64,000 nt of DNA from Aequoribacter sp049615385 (GTDB lineage: Bacteria > Pseudomonadota > Gammaproteobacteria > Pseudomonadales > Halieaceae): NCBI RefSeq assembly GCF_049615385.1, contig NZ_JBMZFL010000012.1. One strand, written 5' to 3'. The notes under the pieces are model-generated. The model was not told the origin of the DNA and ran no database searches. It saw only the letters and a list, made by a program, of their open reading frames with translations. A program made the translations under genes and the position numbers. Shown here piece by piece: positions 42,875 through 51,833 of this stretch (position 1 is its first letter; every line of letters starts with the position of its first letter).

Positions 42875-43748
42875 AATGTGCTTTTACCTTTTGATGCTGA
42901 TAGAACGCTTTCACGGCGGGTGCCAATAAGCGTCGCCACGAGGTTGAGTGGACACCAAAGCTATCGAAAATCCTTTGGGTACTTAAGGTCCAATCACCTT
43001 GCGGTTGAGATGCGTCGGATGACCGCGCCACACCGCCCGAGTCAATATTTGCGAACTGACTCGCCGCCGCGAACACCGCCTCACCAAATTCATAGTAAGA
43101 GGCACGTTCATTACTTCCGTAATGAAATATACCGCGATTATTCGAGCCACTGCCTACTTGGTCGAGGATTGCAGCGACCACACGTGCCCCGTCATCAGCG
43201 GATATCGGGTTAAAATATTGGCTGTCTGACAAGGCTATTCTTTCCCCCCGCCCAAAACGCTGCAGCATTTTTACCAACACCCCTTCGCCTTGTGCCGAGT
43301 AAGTGGGAGACAAGCGTAAAATAATGGAGTTTTTGGTCATATCTTTGACCGCTTGCTCCGCTGCTCGACGAACCCGCCCTAAATGAGACTCATCATCGGG
43401 CTGATCACTTTCAGTCCAGGGAGCGTCTTCCACAGTGCCAGAAAATACCCAAGCACTGCTTTGAAACAAATAAACAATGTCGTTCCTCAGACACGCTTTA
43501 CCAAACCATCGCGTACGCTGGATATCCCCATCGCTTATAGTATCTCTGGTTTCTAAGAGGGCATCTAGGCGCAGGTCAATTAGACACTCGGGCGACAGGC
43601 GTTTGATTGTCTTTTTCGCCACCCGCTCGCTTTTGAAGCGACTGTCAGCAACTGTGATGACCTCGTATCTATGACGCTGTTGTTGATCCAGAATACGCAC
43701 CAAGGCCATACCCAAAGGGGTATCGCCACCTAAAATCAACACTCTCAA
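42867..43748 (-). CDS. RmlD-like extended SDR protein lacking the catalytic Tyr/Lys
   Basis: Related to dTDP-4-dehydrorhamnose reductases and other extended short-chain dehydrogenases, 293 residues. A modified nucleotide loop GGDTPLG starts the protein, and SSAWVFSG and the ILRLSPTYS segment keep the fold. Where the catalytic YxxxK should be, the sequence reads LGRVRRAAEQAV, so both Tyr and Lys are gone. It may bind a nucleotide or sugar without oxidoreductase activity. Neighbours are ssb (34 bp upstream) and moaB (overlap). Rhamnose-pathway genes are absent. Confidence 0.75.
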   Translation of the reverse strand: MRVLILGGDTPLGMALVRILDQQQRHRYEVITVADSRFKSERVAKKTIKRLSPECLIDLRLDALLETRDTISDGDIQRTRWFGKACLRNDIVYLFQSSAWVFSGTVEDAPWTESDQPDDESHLGRVRRAAEQAVKDMTKNSIILRLSPTYSAQGEGVLVKMLQRFGRGERIALSDSQYFNPISADDGARVVAAILDQVGSGSNNRGIFHYGSNERASYYEFGEAVFAAASQFANIDSGGVARSSDASQPQGDWTLSTQRIFDSFGVHSTSWRRLLAPAVKAFYQHQKVKAHYE

Positions 43749-43782
43749 CCTGCTGTACCTCCCGCTTTAATCGCAACCGCGT

Positions 43783-44262
43783 TTAAAACGGAATATCGTC
43801 GTCGAAATCAGGGAAATCTGCAGGCGGTTGTGAAGGCGAAGCAGGCGCTGGCGCAGCGGCCTGGCGAGGCGCATAGCCTTGGCTCTGGTTGCCGCCGCTC
43901 ATGCCTCCACCCATCCCGTCACCGCGACTATCAAGCATTTGCATCTCGCTGGCGACGATTTCTGTGGAGTAGCGATCGGCGCCCGATTGATCTTGCCATT
44001 TTCGAGTACGCAATGCGCCCTCGACGTATACTTTAGAGCCCTTTTTAAGATACTCGCCCGCGATTTCAGCTAGTCGGTTAAAAAATACGACTCGGTGCCA
44101 CTCGGTACGCTCTTGTGGTTGTCCGGTTTGCTTATCCTTCCAAGTTTCTGAGGTAGCAAGACTTACGTTCGTAACCGCGCCACCGGAGGGCATAAATCGG
44201 GTCTCAGGGTCATTACCCAGATTGCCCACCAAAATTACCTTATTTACGCCACGTGTCGCCAT
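43783..44262 (-). CDS. ssb: Single-stranded DNA-binding protein
   Basis: Coats single-stranded DNA in replication, repair and recombination. In 159 residues the OB fold occupies about 1-110 (MATRGVNKVILVGNLGNDPE), then a Gly/Gln/Pro-rich linker and the conserved acidic tip DFDDDIPF that recruits partner proteins. It lies beside the MFS gene, with uvrA beyond, as in Pseudomonas. No LexA box is seen upstream. Confidence 0.97.
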   Translation of the reverse strand: MATRGVNKVILVGNLGNDPETRFMPSGGAVTNVSLATSETWKDKQTGQPQERTEWHRVVFFNRLAEIAGEYLKKGSKVYVEGALRTRKWQDQSGADRYSTEIVASEMQMLDSRGDGMGGGMSGGNQSQGYAPRQAAAPAPASPSQPPADFPDFDDDIPF

Positions 44263-44311
44263 AGTTTCCCTCGATTCTGTTATCTACTATAAGTGCACAG
44301 ATCATAGCAAT

Positions 44312-44344
44312 TGCACTGTTCAAAAGCACCTATTGTGCAGTGCA
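44312..44344. repeat. Inverted repeat upstream of ssb
   Basis: TGCACTG (44312-44318) and CAGTGCA (44338-44344) are 7-bp inverted arms 19 nt apart, between the MFS stop and the ssb start. A further GTGCAC occurs at 44293-44298. It may be an operator or weak terminator. There is no T run. Confidence 0.35.
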
Positions 44345-44352
44345 TTTACACA

Positions 44353-45570
44353 TCACTTGAGCGCATTATCCAACAATGTCGGGCTTTGTATGAGCCACAA
44401 AAACCAGGCCACAAGCAGGGCAGCACAAACCAAGAGCAAGATGGCTGCGCTGGTGTTTTGCAGCATCAGCCCGCCGCCAGAGCCCCCTAAAAAGGCGCCA
44501 GCAAACTGAGAGGTCGAAAAACTGCCCATTGCAGCACCACGACGCTGCTGGGTCACACGCTTACTTAACAGTGAGGGAAGTGAGGCCTCGAGGAAATTGA
44601 ATCCAACAAAAAAGCACCACAGAGCACCAATCACGCCGGTGTAAGTGTGACCTAATTGGGACTCAAAAACCCAAAGAGCTGCACTCAAGCACAGCACCGC
44701 CAAACCAAAGGCTATTTTAGGGTATCCCGCGCGCTCACTTAAACGCATCAAAAGCCCTAAACCAATGATCGACGCCACCAACACCGGCGCGTAAATTTGC
44801 CAATGCAGTTCTTTCGACAACGACAGATCGTTTAGAAGCAATAGAGGCACGACCATAAATGCCGCTGTCAATGTAAAATGCAAGACAAACACACCAGCAT
44901 TCAGGCGCCACAAATCGGCGTTTTTGTACCATATTCGTGTGTCAGACTCATCGATTACGTCAGCGAGAACAGGCGCAGCAGGGATACGCCACACAGTAAT
45001 AAGAACGCCCAATATGGCCAGACCTGCGGTCACCAAGAAAACTAAGCGCAACCCACCCCATGCCGCCAGCACTGGCCCCAGCATTAGGGCAACAGCGAAC
45101 GATGCACCAATCGACATGCCAACGATCGCCATAGCCTTTGTACGTTGCTCGCTGCGAGTAGAATCGGCCAGCAGCGCCATAACTGCACCGGCAATGGCGC
45201 CGGCTCCCTGCAGCGCACGCCCTAGCACTAGCCACCAAACTGAGCTCGCATAAGCGGCTAAAACCGAGCCCGCTGCAAACACCAGCAACCCACCCAGAAT
45301 CACTGGCTTTCGACCAACTCGATCTGACAAGGCCCCCAGTGGTATTTGTAACAAAGCTTGGGTCAAGCCATAGATACCTAAAGCCAATCCCAGCAGAGCA
45401 GGCGATGCATCGGGCAGTTCTTGCCCGTAAACCACCAGTATGGGCAAAACCATGAACAAACCGATCATCCGAACGCTGTATAACGACGCCAGACCAAAGA
45501 CTGAACGGCGCTCATTTTGAGTAAAGGGGGTTTGAGTGATCACACGGAGTTCTGCTAACGACAAAGTCAT
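44353..45570 (-). CDS. Major facilitator superfamily transporter
   Basis: Twelve-helix inner-membrane transporter of the drug/sugar-efflux type, about 405 residues from ATG 45570; a frame to 45642 adds 24 residues across the uvrA promoter. The MFS motif A is recognisable after helix 2 (GALSDRVGRKPVI), and helix 1 contains SVRMIGLFMVLPIL. The substrate is unknown. Its position between ssb and uvrA is conserved in Pseudomonas relatives, though no repair role is known. Confidence 0.88.
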   Translation of the reverse strand: MTLSLAELRVITQTPFTQNERRSVFGLASLYSVRMIGLFMVLPILVVYGQELPDASPALLGLALGIYGLTQALLQIPLGALSDRVGRKPVILGGLLVFAAGSVLAAYASSVWWLVLGRALQGAGAIAGAVMALLADSTRSEQRTKAMAIVGMSIGASFAVALMLGPVLAAWGGLRLVFLVTAGLAILGVLITVWRIPAAPVLADVIDESDTRIWYKNADLWRLNAGVFVLHFTLTAAFMVVPLLLLNDLSLSKELHWQIYAPVLVASIIGLGLLMRLSERAGYPKIAFGLAVLCLSAALWVFESQLGHTYTGVIGALWCFFVGFNFLEASLPSLLSKRVTQQRRGAAMGSFSTSQFAGAFLGGSGGGLMLQNTSAAILLLVCAALLVAWFLWLIQSPTLLDNALK

Positions 45571-45601
45571 TATGATAACACGAAATAAGCGCAAACAGCT
45601 T

Positions 45602-45630
45602 TTGTCAGCGTGCCCTAGGGCAATTATACT
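45602..45630 (+). promoter_or_regulatory. uvrA promoter with a palindromic spacer
   Basis: -35 TTGTCA (45602-45607, 5/6), a 17-bp spacer and -10 TATACT (45625-45630, 5/6). The spacer contains the perfect palindrome GCCCTAGGGC (45612-45621). No CTG-N10-CAG SOS box lies in the region. Confidence 0.65.
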
Positions 45631-45656
45631 GGCGGATTGCACTCGGAAGGAACACC

Positions 45657-48482
45657 ATGGATACCATTCACGTTCGCGGCGCGCGCACTCACAATCTCAA
45701 GAATATCGATCTGGATATTCCCAGAGATAAGCTGGTTGTGATCACGGGCCTCTCTGGGTCTGGCAAATCATCGCTTGCCTTTGACACCCTGTACGCCGAG
45801 GGTCAGCGCCGTTACGTTGAATCATTGTCAACCTACGCTAGACAATTTCTATCCATGATGGAGAAGCCCGATGTCGATCATATCGAGGGCTTGTCGCCTG
45901 CCATTTCAATCGAACAAAAATCCACCTCGCACAACCCCCGATCCACGGTAGGCACCATCACCGAAATCTACGACTACCTCCGCCTTTTGTTTGCGCGAGT
46001 CGGCGAACCACGCTGCCCAGATCACGACCTGCCTCTTGCTGCACAAACAGTGAGCCAAATGGTAGACACGGTACTCGCACAAGCACCTGAGAGTCGCTGG
46101 ATGTTGATTGCTCCCGTGGTAAAAGCCCGCAAAGGTGAGCACTTACATCTGCTCGATAGCCTCCGCGGTCAGGGATTCGTTCGGGCGCGCATTGATGGCA
46201 TCGTGACTGATTTAGACGATGCGCCAGAACTGGATAAAAAGAAAAAACACACGATCGAAGTAGTCATAGACCGCTTTAAAGTGCGCGAAGACCTAGCTCA
46301 ACGCCTTGCGGAATCATTTGAGACCGCCCTGGAGCTAACCGACGGATTAGCGGGTATCGTCTCGATGGATGACGATCACGAAATCGTATTTTCTTCGCGC
46401 TTTGCCTGCCCCGAATGCGGCCACAGTATTGATAGCTTAGAACCAAGATTATTTTCATTTAACAACCCCGCGGGGGCGTGCGCTAGCTGCGATGGCCTTG
46501 GCGTCAAACAATATTTCGAGGCCGATCGCGTCGTCATGCACCCCGAGGCAAGTCTAGCAGAGGGTGCAATACGCGGCTGGGATAGACGGAACGTTTACTA
46601 TTTTCACATGTTGTCGTCGCTAGCGAAGCACTACGAGTTTTCAATTGATACGCCTTTTGATGAACTGCCCGCGGACATTCAAAGAACTATTCTGTACGGC
46701 TCTGGCAAAGAAGAAATCGCCTTCAGCTACGTCAATGATCGCGGCACTGTTTTTAAAAACCGTCACGTGTTCGAAGGCATTATCCCGAACCTCGAACGCC
46801 GCTATCGGGATACAGAATCGCAATCTGTTCGCGACGAGCTTGCAAAGTTCATTGCCAGCCAGCCCTGCCCCGACTGCCATGGCACACGTCTGTGCAGAGA
46901 CGCTCGCCACGTGTTCGTCAATGACCTTCGATTACCCGCGATTACCGCCATGCCGGTTGGAGAGGCATCGGACTATTTTGATACCTTGAATTTGACGGGA
47001 CGAAAAGGTGAAATCGCCAGCAAAATTCTCAAGGAAATTCGAGCGCGTTATCGCTTCTTAGTTGACGTAGGTCTAAACTATTTGTCGCTCGACCGGAGTG
47101 CCGAGACCCTATCAGGAGGGGAGGCGCAACGCATTCGTCTGGCCTCACAAATTGGAGCTGGCTTAGTCGGCGTCATGTACATTCTTGACGAACCCTCTAT
47201 CGGTCTACATCAGCGCGATAACGAGCGCCTCATCAAAACCCTGAACCACCTTCGCGACCTCGGCAATACCGTATTGGTCGTCGAACACGACGAAGATGCC
47301 ATTCGGGCAGCAGACTACATCATTGACGTAGGACCTGGGGCTGGCGTGCATGGCGGTCAAATTGTCGCCGCCGGCACCTATGATGAAATTATTGCCTGCG
47401 ACAAGTCTACAACGGGTGCTTACTTGTCTGGACGCATGCAAATCGAAGTCCCCGAACATCGCTACCAAGCTGACAGCATACGCTTGCTGAGTTTGAGGGG
47501 TGCCCGTGGCAATAATTTAAGAAATGTTGATCTCGACATACCGCTCGGGCTACTCACGTGTGTCACCGGGGTTTCGGGTTCCGGCAAATCAACGTTGATC
47601 AACAGCACGCTTTATCCCCTTGCGGCGACCGAACTCAATGGCGCAACCACTCTCACCGCGGCTGCACACGACAGTATTAGCGGACTGAATCTTATCGATA
47701 AGTGCATTGATATCGACCAAAGCCCCATCGGTCGGACACCACGATCCAACCCAGCAACGTATACCGGCATCTTCACGCCCGTGCGTGAACTCTTCGCGGG
47801 AACCCAAGAAGCTCGTGCCCGAGGTTACAAGCCGGGACGTTTCAGTTTTAACGTTCGCGGTGGCCGCTGCGAAGCGTGCCAAGGCGACGGAGTCACAAAA
47901 GTAGAGATGCACTTTCTACCCGATATCTACGTGCCTTGCGATGAGTGCAAAGGTAAGCGCTATAACCGAGAAACATTGGACGTCTTATACAAGGGCAAGA
48001 ACATCTACGAGGTGCTTGAAATGACGGTTGAAGATGCACTGGTGTTCTTCGAACCCGTGCCAGCCATAGCGCGAAAGCTGCAGACGCTGATGGATGTAGG
48101 CTTGTCCTATATTCGCCTAGGGCAAGCCGCAACCACGCTGTCAGGTGGTGAAGCGCAAAGGGTGAAATTATCTAGGGAACTGTCTAAACGCGATACAGGC
48201 AAAACACTCTATATCTTAGACGAACCCACAACCGGACTGCATTTTGAAGATATCCGTCAATTGCTCGAAGTCTTGCACCGGCTGCGACGTCACGGCAATA
48301 CGGTCGTTATCATAGAACACAACCTTGACGTTATTAAAACAGCAGACTGGATCATCGATTTAGGCCCCGAGGGCGGCAGTGGCGGTGGACAGATCATCGC
48401 GCAAGGCACTCCTGAGACCATCGCCGAGGTACCAGAAAGTCATACCGGCCGGTTCTTGAAGCCCATCTTAGAGCGCGCATAG
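45657..48482 (+). CDS. uvrA: Excinuclease ABC subunit A
   Basis: Damage-recognition ATPase of nucleotide excision repair, 941 residues (E. coli 940). Two ABC modules: Walker A GLSGSGKSS (31-39) and GVSGSGKST, signatures LSGGEAQRIRLA and LSGGEAQRVKL, and Walker B LDEPSIGLH and LDEPTTGLH. Zinc modules are CPEC..CASC (near 255-285) and CEAC..CDEC (near 740-765). GGAAGGAAC precedes the ATG. It is monocistronic, ending at a bidirectional terminator shared with rplQ. Confidence 0.97.
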   Translation: MDTIHVRGARTHNLKNIDLDIPRDKLVVITGLSGSGKSSLAFDTLYAEGQRRYVESLSTYARQFLSMMEKPDVDHIEGLSPAISIEQKSTSHNPRSTVGTITEIYDYLRLLFARVGEPRCPDHDLPLAAQTVSQMVDTVLAQAPESRWMLIAPVVKARKGEHLHLLDSLRGQGFVRARIDGIVTDLDDAPELDKKKKHTIEVVIDRFKVREDLAQRLAESFETALELTDGLAGIVSMDDDHEIVFSSRFACPECGHSIDSLEPRLFSFNNPAGACASCDGLGVKQYFEADRVVMHPEASLAEGAIRGWDRRNVYYFHMLSSLAKHYEFSIDTPFDELPADIQRTILYGSGKEEIAFSYVNDRGTVFKNRHVFEGIIPNLERRYRDTESQSVRDELAKFIASQPCPDCHGTRLCRDARHVFVNDLRLPAITAMPVGEASDYFDTLNLTGRKGEIASKILKEIRARYRFLVDVGLNYLSLDRSAETLSGGEAQRIRLASQIGAGLVGVMYILDEPSIGLHQRDNERLIKTLNHLRDLGNTVLVVEHDEDAIRAADYIIDVGPGAGVHGGQIVAAGTYDEIIACDKSTTGAYLSGRMQIEVPEHRYQADSIRLLSLRGARGNNLRNVDLDIPLGLLTCVTGVSGSGKSTLINSTLYPLAATELNGATTLTAAAHDSISGLNLIDKCIDIDQSPIGRTPRSNPATYTGIFTPVRELFAGTQEARARGYKPGRFSFNVRGGRCEACQGDGVTKVEMHFLPDIYVPCDECKGKRYNRETLDVLYKGKNIYEVLEMTVEDALVFFEPVPAIARKLQTLMDVGLSYIRLGQAATTLSGGEAQRVKLSRELSKRDTGKTLYILDEPTTGLHFEDIRQLLEVLHRLRRHGNTVVIIEHNLDVIKTADWIIDLGPEGGSGGGQIIAQGTPETIAEVPESHTGRFLKPILERA

Positions 48483-48554
48483 ATCAGCTAACTTCAACTC
48501 TAGAGCCAGGGGCTCGATGTGACAACGGAACGGTGACGCGCAAAGCGATCGGGC

Positions 48555-48585
48555 AAAAAAAAAGCCGCACCAAGTGCGGCTTTTT
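48555..48585. terminator. Bidirectional terminator between uvrA and the alpha operon
   Basis: A run of nine A, GCCGCAC (48564-48570), loop CAA, GTGCGGC (48574-48580) and five T form a strong hairpin. It terminates uvrA on the plus strand and rplQ, the end of the ribosomal cluster, on the minus strand. Confidence 0.88.
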
Positions 48586-48600
48586 GGCATCTGAATCGGC

Positions 48601-48996
48601 TTATTCTTCGCCGTCATCCATATCATCAATTTCGACAACTGGACGATCAACCAACTCAACGTACGCCATTGGAGCGTTATCTCCAGCGCGGAAACCACAC
48701 TTCAAGATACGCAAATAGCCGCCCGGACGTGTCTGATACCGAGGGCCAATTTCGCTGAACAACTTACCAACCACCTCTTTATCACGCAGGCGATTAAAAG
48801 CAAGACGGCGGTTTGCAACGCTATCTTCCTTCGCCAAAGTGATAATCGGCTCAGCGTAGCTACGCAGCTCCTTAGCCTTTGGTAGAGTCGTCTTAATCAG
48901 CTCGTGCTTAACTAAAGACGCCGTCATGTTGCGGAACATCGCTTTGCGATGCGAGCTATTACGGTTTAACTGACGTCCACTGTGACGATGACGCAT
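48601..48996 (-). CDS. rplQ: 50S ribosomal protein bL17
   Basis: 131-residue L17, last gene of the alpha operon. MRHRHSGRQLNRNSSHRKAM and the LITLAKE-like core match the family. An acidic tail (DDMDDGEE) extends the C-terminus beyond the compact fold. Confidence 0.97.
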   Translation of the reverse strand: MRHRHSGRQLNRNSSHRKAMFRNMTASLVKHELIKTTLPKAKELRSYAEPIITLAKEDSVANRRLAFNRLRDKEVVGKLFSEIGPRYQTRPGGYLRILKCGFRAGDNAPMAYVELVDRPVVEIDDMDDGEE

Positions 48997-49054
48997 GACT
49001 ATTTTCCTTTACTTCGTGTGCCGTTTTGGCAGCTATTCAAACTGTTTCCGAGTA

Positions 49055-50059
49055 CTAAAGACTTAAGACTCGATCATCATTTTTCAGACTTGCAGGTGGC
49101 CAGTTGTCGAGTCTCATACCCAACGACAAACCGCGTGACGCCAGCACGTCTTTAATTTCGGTAAGCGACTTCTTGCCCAGGTTTGGGGTTTTCAGAAGCT
49201 CGACTTCAGTACGCTGCACCAAGTCACCGATGTAGTAAATATTTTCTGCTTTCAAGCAATTTGCCGAACGAACCGTCAACTCCAAATCATCGACGGGGCG
49301 CAACAAGATCGGATCAACTTCATCTTCCTCAACGACTGCTTCAGCTTCGCCTTCGCTCTCGAGGTCAACGAATACCGCGAGCTGCTGCTGCAAGATCGTC
49401 GCAGCGCGACGAATTGCTTCTTCTGGATCAATTGTTCCGTTGGTTTCCAAATCAAGGACCAATTTATCCAAGTCAGTGCGTTGTTCGACACGAGCGGACT
49501 CAACCACATACGCCACACGGCGGATGGGCGAAAACGTCGCATCCAACTGCAATCGGCCTATCGCACGGGTTTCGTCTTCTTCATTCCCACGCGAGTCTGC
49601 TGGAGAGTAACCGCGTCCACGACTCACAACCAGCTTCAGATTCACACCCGAGCCACCTGTAACGTTACAGATGACGTGGTCTGGGTTGCAGATTTCAACA
49701 TCGTGATCCAGCGTGATATCACCCGCCGTTACAGGACCGGGCTCTTTCTTCGACAAAGTCAATTCAGCTTCATCTTTGCCGTTCAGGACCACAGCGACAT
49801 CTTTGAGGTTAAGAAGAATTTCGATCACGTCTTCTTGAACGCCTTCAATGGTGCTGTACTCATGCAAAACACCATCAATTTGCACTTCGGTAATTGCGCA
49901 TCCTGGCATAGACGATAACAGAATACGGCGCAGTGCGTTGCCAAGCGTATGGCCAAAGCCACGCTCTAGAGGCTCTAAAGTCACTAGAGCTCGCGTATTA
50001 CTTTTTTCGTCCACGGTAATAACGCGTGGAGTCAAGAATTCATTTACTGCACTTTGCAT
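49055..50059 (-). CDS. rpoA: RNA polymerase alpha subunit
   Basis: Assembly platform of RNA polymerase, 334 residues. The N-terminal dimerisation domain includes LERGFGHTLGNALRRILLSS. A flexible acidic linker near 235-248 precedes the C-terminal domain (DDLELTVRSANCLKAENI, then LLKTPNLGKKSLTEIKD), which contacts UP elements and activators. It sits between rpsD and rplQ as usual. Confidence 0.98.
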   Translation of the reverse strand: MQSAVNEFLTPRVITVDEKSNTRALVTLEPLERGFGHTLGNALRRILLSSMPGCAITEVQIDGVLHEYSTIEGVQEDVIEILLNLKDVAVVLNGKDEAELTLSKKEPGPVTAGDITLDHDVEICNPDHVICNVTGGSGVNLKLVVSRGRGYSPADSRGNEEDETRAIGRLQLDATFSPIRRVAYVVESARVEQRTDLDKLVLDLETNGTIDPEEAIRRAATILQQQLAVFVDLESEGEAEAVVEEDEVDPILLRPVDDLELTVRSANCLKAENIYYIGDLVQRTEVELLKTPNLGKKSLTEIKDVLASRGLSLGMRLDNWPPASLKNDDRVLSL

Positions 50060-50092
50060 GTAGCCACCTGTCAGTCAGATTAATCGGATGTA

Positions 50093-50713
50093 TTACTTCG
50101 AGTACAATTCAACGATCAAGTTTTCGTTGATCTCAGAAGTAAGCTCAGCGCGCTCTGGGCGAGCCTTAAATACACCTTCTAATTTGTCAGTATTGACGTC
50201 GATCCATTCGATGTCCGCACGCTGACCCGCGAGCGCCACTGCCGACTGAATACGCAATTGCTTCTTCGCTTTTTCACGAACAGCAACGACATCACCAGGC
50301 TGCACTTGGTAAGAAGGCACGTTCACAACGGTGCCGTTTACCAGAACACCCTTGTGTGACACCAACTGACGTGCTTCAGCGCGAGTTGATGCAAAACCCA
50401 TGCGATAAACAACATTGTCCAAGCGGCTCTCTAGCAGCTGCAGGAGGTTTTCACCAGTCGCACCTTTACGTCGCGCCGCTTCCTTGTAGTAGCCACGGAA
50501 TTGCTTTTCAAGAATGCCGTAGATACGACGCACTTTTTGCTTTTCACGTAACTGTACCCCGTAATCAGACAAGCGGCCACGTCTAGCGCCGTGCATACCT
50601 GGGGCAGTTTCCAATTTACATTTGCTTTCTAACGCACGCGCACCACTTTTCAAAAACAGATCAGTGCCTTCGCGGCGAGCTAATTTACACTTTGGTCCAA
50701 TATATCGAGCCAT
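50093..50713 (-). CDS. rpsD: 30S ribosomal protein uS4
   Basis: 206-residue primary 16S rRNA binder, starting MARYIGPKCKLARREGTDLF, with the S4 RNA-binding domain LESRLDNVVYRMGFASTRAEARQLV split around residue 105. In E. coli S4 represses this operon. The N-terminus keeps single Cys residues rather than the four-Cys zinc form. Confidence 0.97.
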   Translation of the reverse strand: MARYIGPKCKLARREGTDLFLKSGARALESKCKLETAPGMHGARRGRLSDYGVQLREKQKVRRIYGILEKQFRGYYKEAARRKGATGENLLQLLESRLDNVVYRMGFASTRAEARQLVSHKGVLVNGTVVNVPSYQVQPGDVVAVREKAKKQLRIQSAVALAGQRADIEWIDVNTDKLEGVFKARPERAELTSEINENLIVELYSK

Positions 50714-50733
50714 ACTAGTTCCTTCCTATGCCC

Positions 50734-51126
50734 TTACACGCGGCGCTTCTTGGGTGGGCGACATCCGTTATGAGGAATCGGGGTTACGTCGGTAATGTTA
50801 GTGATTTTGTAACCACAACCATTCAGCGCACGAACCGCAGACTCACGACCGGGACCAGGACCTTTGACTTGGACGTCCAAGTTTTTAAGGCCGTATTCTT
50901 TTGCTGCCTCGCCAGCACGCTCTGCAGCGACCTGAGCCGCAAACGGTGTGCTTTTACGAGAACCACGGAATCCAGAGCCACCAGCTGTCGCCCAGCTAAG
51001 AGCGTTACCCTGACGGTCAGTGATAGTGACAATGGTATTGTTAAATGACGCGTGAATGTGCGCCACACCGTCTACGACGGTTTTGGTAATCTTACGACGC
51101 GGTGCTTTCGCGCTTGGCTTAGCCAT
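50734..51126 (-). CDS. rpsK: 30S ribosomal protein uS11
   Basis: 130-residue S11 of the 30S platform, with the conserved HASFNNTIVTITDRQGNALSW and the C-terminal NGCRPPKKRRV. It lies 20 bp before rpsD in the alpha operon. Confidence 0.97.
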   Translation of the reverse strand: MAKPSAKAPRRKITKTVVDGVAHIHASFNNTIVTITDRQGNALSWATAGGSGFRGSRKSTPFAAQVAAERAGEAAKEYGLKNLDVQVKGPGPGRESAVRALNGCGYKITNITDVTPIPHNGCRPPKKRRV

Positions 51127-51211
51127 AAAATCGTCCTACTTTTAATATCAACACTACACTGCGGTGTAGCTACACTAAGTGAGCGCACAAGGCGCTCGCC
51201 ATACTACCTAC

Positions 51212-51568
51212 TTACTTGCGGATCGGCTTACGAGGACCTTTACGCGTACGCGCATTGGTTTTCGTACGCTGACCGCGTAAGGGCAAACCTTTACGGTGAC
51301 GCAAACCACGGTTACAGCCCAAGTCCATCAAACGCTTGATGTTCATTGATACTTCCCGGCGCAAATCACCTTCGACCATCATTTCGCCAACTTTACCGCG
51401 AAGTTCGTCCATTTGAGCTTCACTCAAGTCACCGATTTTGGTGTCTTCTGCAATATTTGTCGCTGCACAAAGCGCTTTTGCTTTGGTCTTGCCTACACCG
51501 TAGATATAGGTCAAAGAAATAACAGCGTGTTTGTTATCGGGTATGTTGACGCCGGCGATACGTGCCAT
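51212..51568 (-). CDS. rpsM: 30S ribosomal protein uS13
   Basis: 118-residue S13 of the 30S head, contacting tRNA and the 50S subunit. It starts MARIAGVNIPDNKHAVISL, with the helix-two-turn-helix and a basic tail ending GPRKPIRK. ATG 51568 follows GGAGAAAGATGG. It is the first gene of the alpha operon, 124 bp after rpmJ. The gap holds a possible promoter and would be the place for an S4-binding leader. Confidence 0.97.
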   Translation of the reverse strand: MARIAGVNIPDNKHAVISLTYIYGVGKTKAKALCAATNIAEDTKIGDLSEAQMDELRGKVGEMMVEGDLRREVSMNIKRLMDLGCNRGLRHRKGLPLRGQRTKTNARTRKGPRKPIRK

Positions 51569-51650
51569 CCATCTTTCTCCAAATTACTTTACTATTGTGC
51601 GAAGGATCGCTAAAACCGCTAATCGCATGACACTCGTCAAAAGGCGCGGC

Positions 51651-51679
51651 AGTTTATCGACTTCGCTCTTAAAAATCAA
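51651..51679 (-). promoter_or_regulatory. Candidate alpha-operon internal promoter
   Basis: On the minus strand TTGATT (51679-51674, 4/6), a 17-bp spacer and TAAACT (51656-51651, 4/6) lie in the rpmJ-rpsM gap, giving a leader of about 75 nt. The match is modest. Confidence 0.3.
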
Positions 51680-51692
51680 CTCAAGACTTGCC

Positions 51693-51809
51693 TTAACCCT
51701 GGCGCTGCTTATGGCGTGGGTCTGAAGAACAAATCACCCGTACCACACCTGCGCGGCGGACCACTTTGCAGTTGCGGCAAATTTTCTTAACTGATGCTCT
51801 AACTTTCAT
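51693..51809 (-). CDS. rpmJ: 50S ribosomal protein bL36
   Basis: Short 38-residue gene: it starts MKVRASVKKICRNCKVVRRA at ATG 51809 and ends RHKQRQG before TAA at 51693. The zinc ribbon ligands Cys11, Cys14, Cys27 and His33 are all present, so this is the zinc-binding form. It is in the standard place after secY, at the end of the spc operon. Confidence 0.95.
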   Translation of the reverse strand: MKVRASVKKICRNCKVVRRAGVVRVICSSDPRHKQRQG

Positions 51810-51833
51810 CACTTCTCTCCGTTACAACAAGTC

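Noticed and set aside
44277..44300. CTGT and ACAG flanking 16 nt upstream of ssb, resembling a LexA box
   Set aside because: The LexA consensus needs 8 bases between the half-sites, not 16.
49183..49662. 159-residue plus-strand frame over rpoA
   Set aside because: It is an antisense shadow of rpoA with no recognisable domain.
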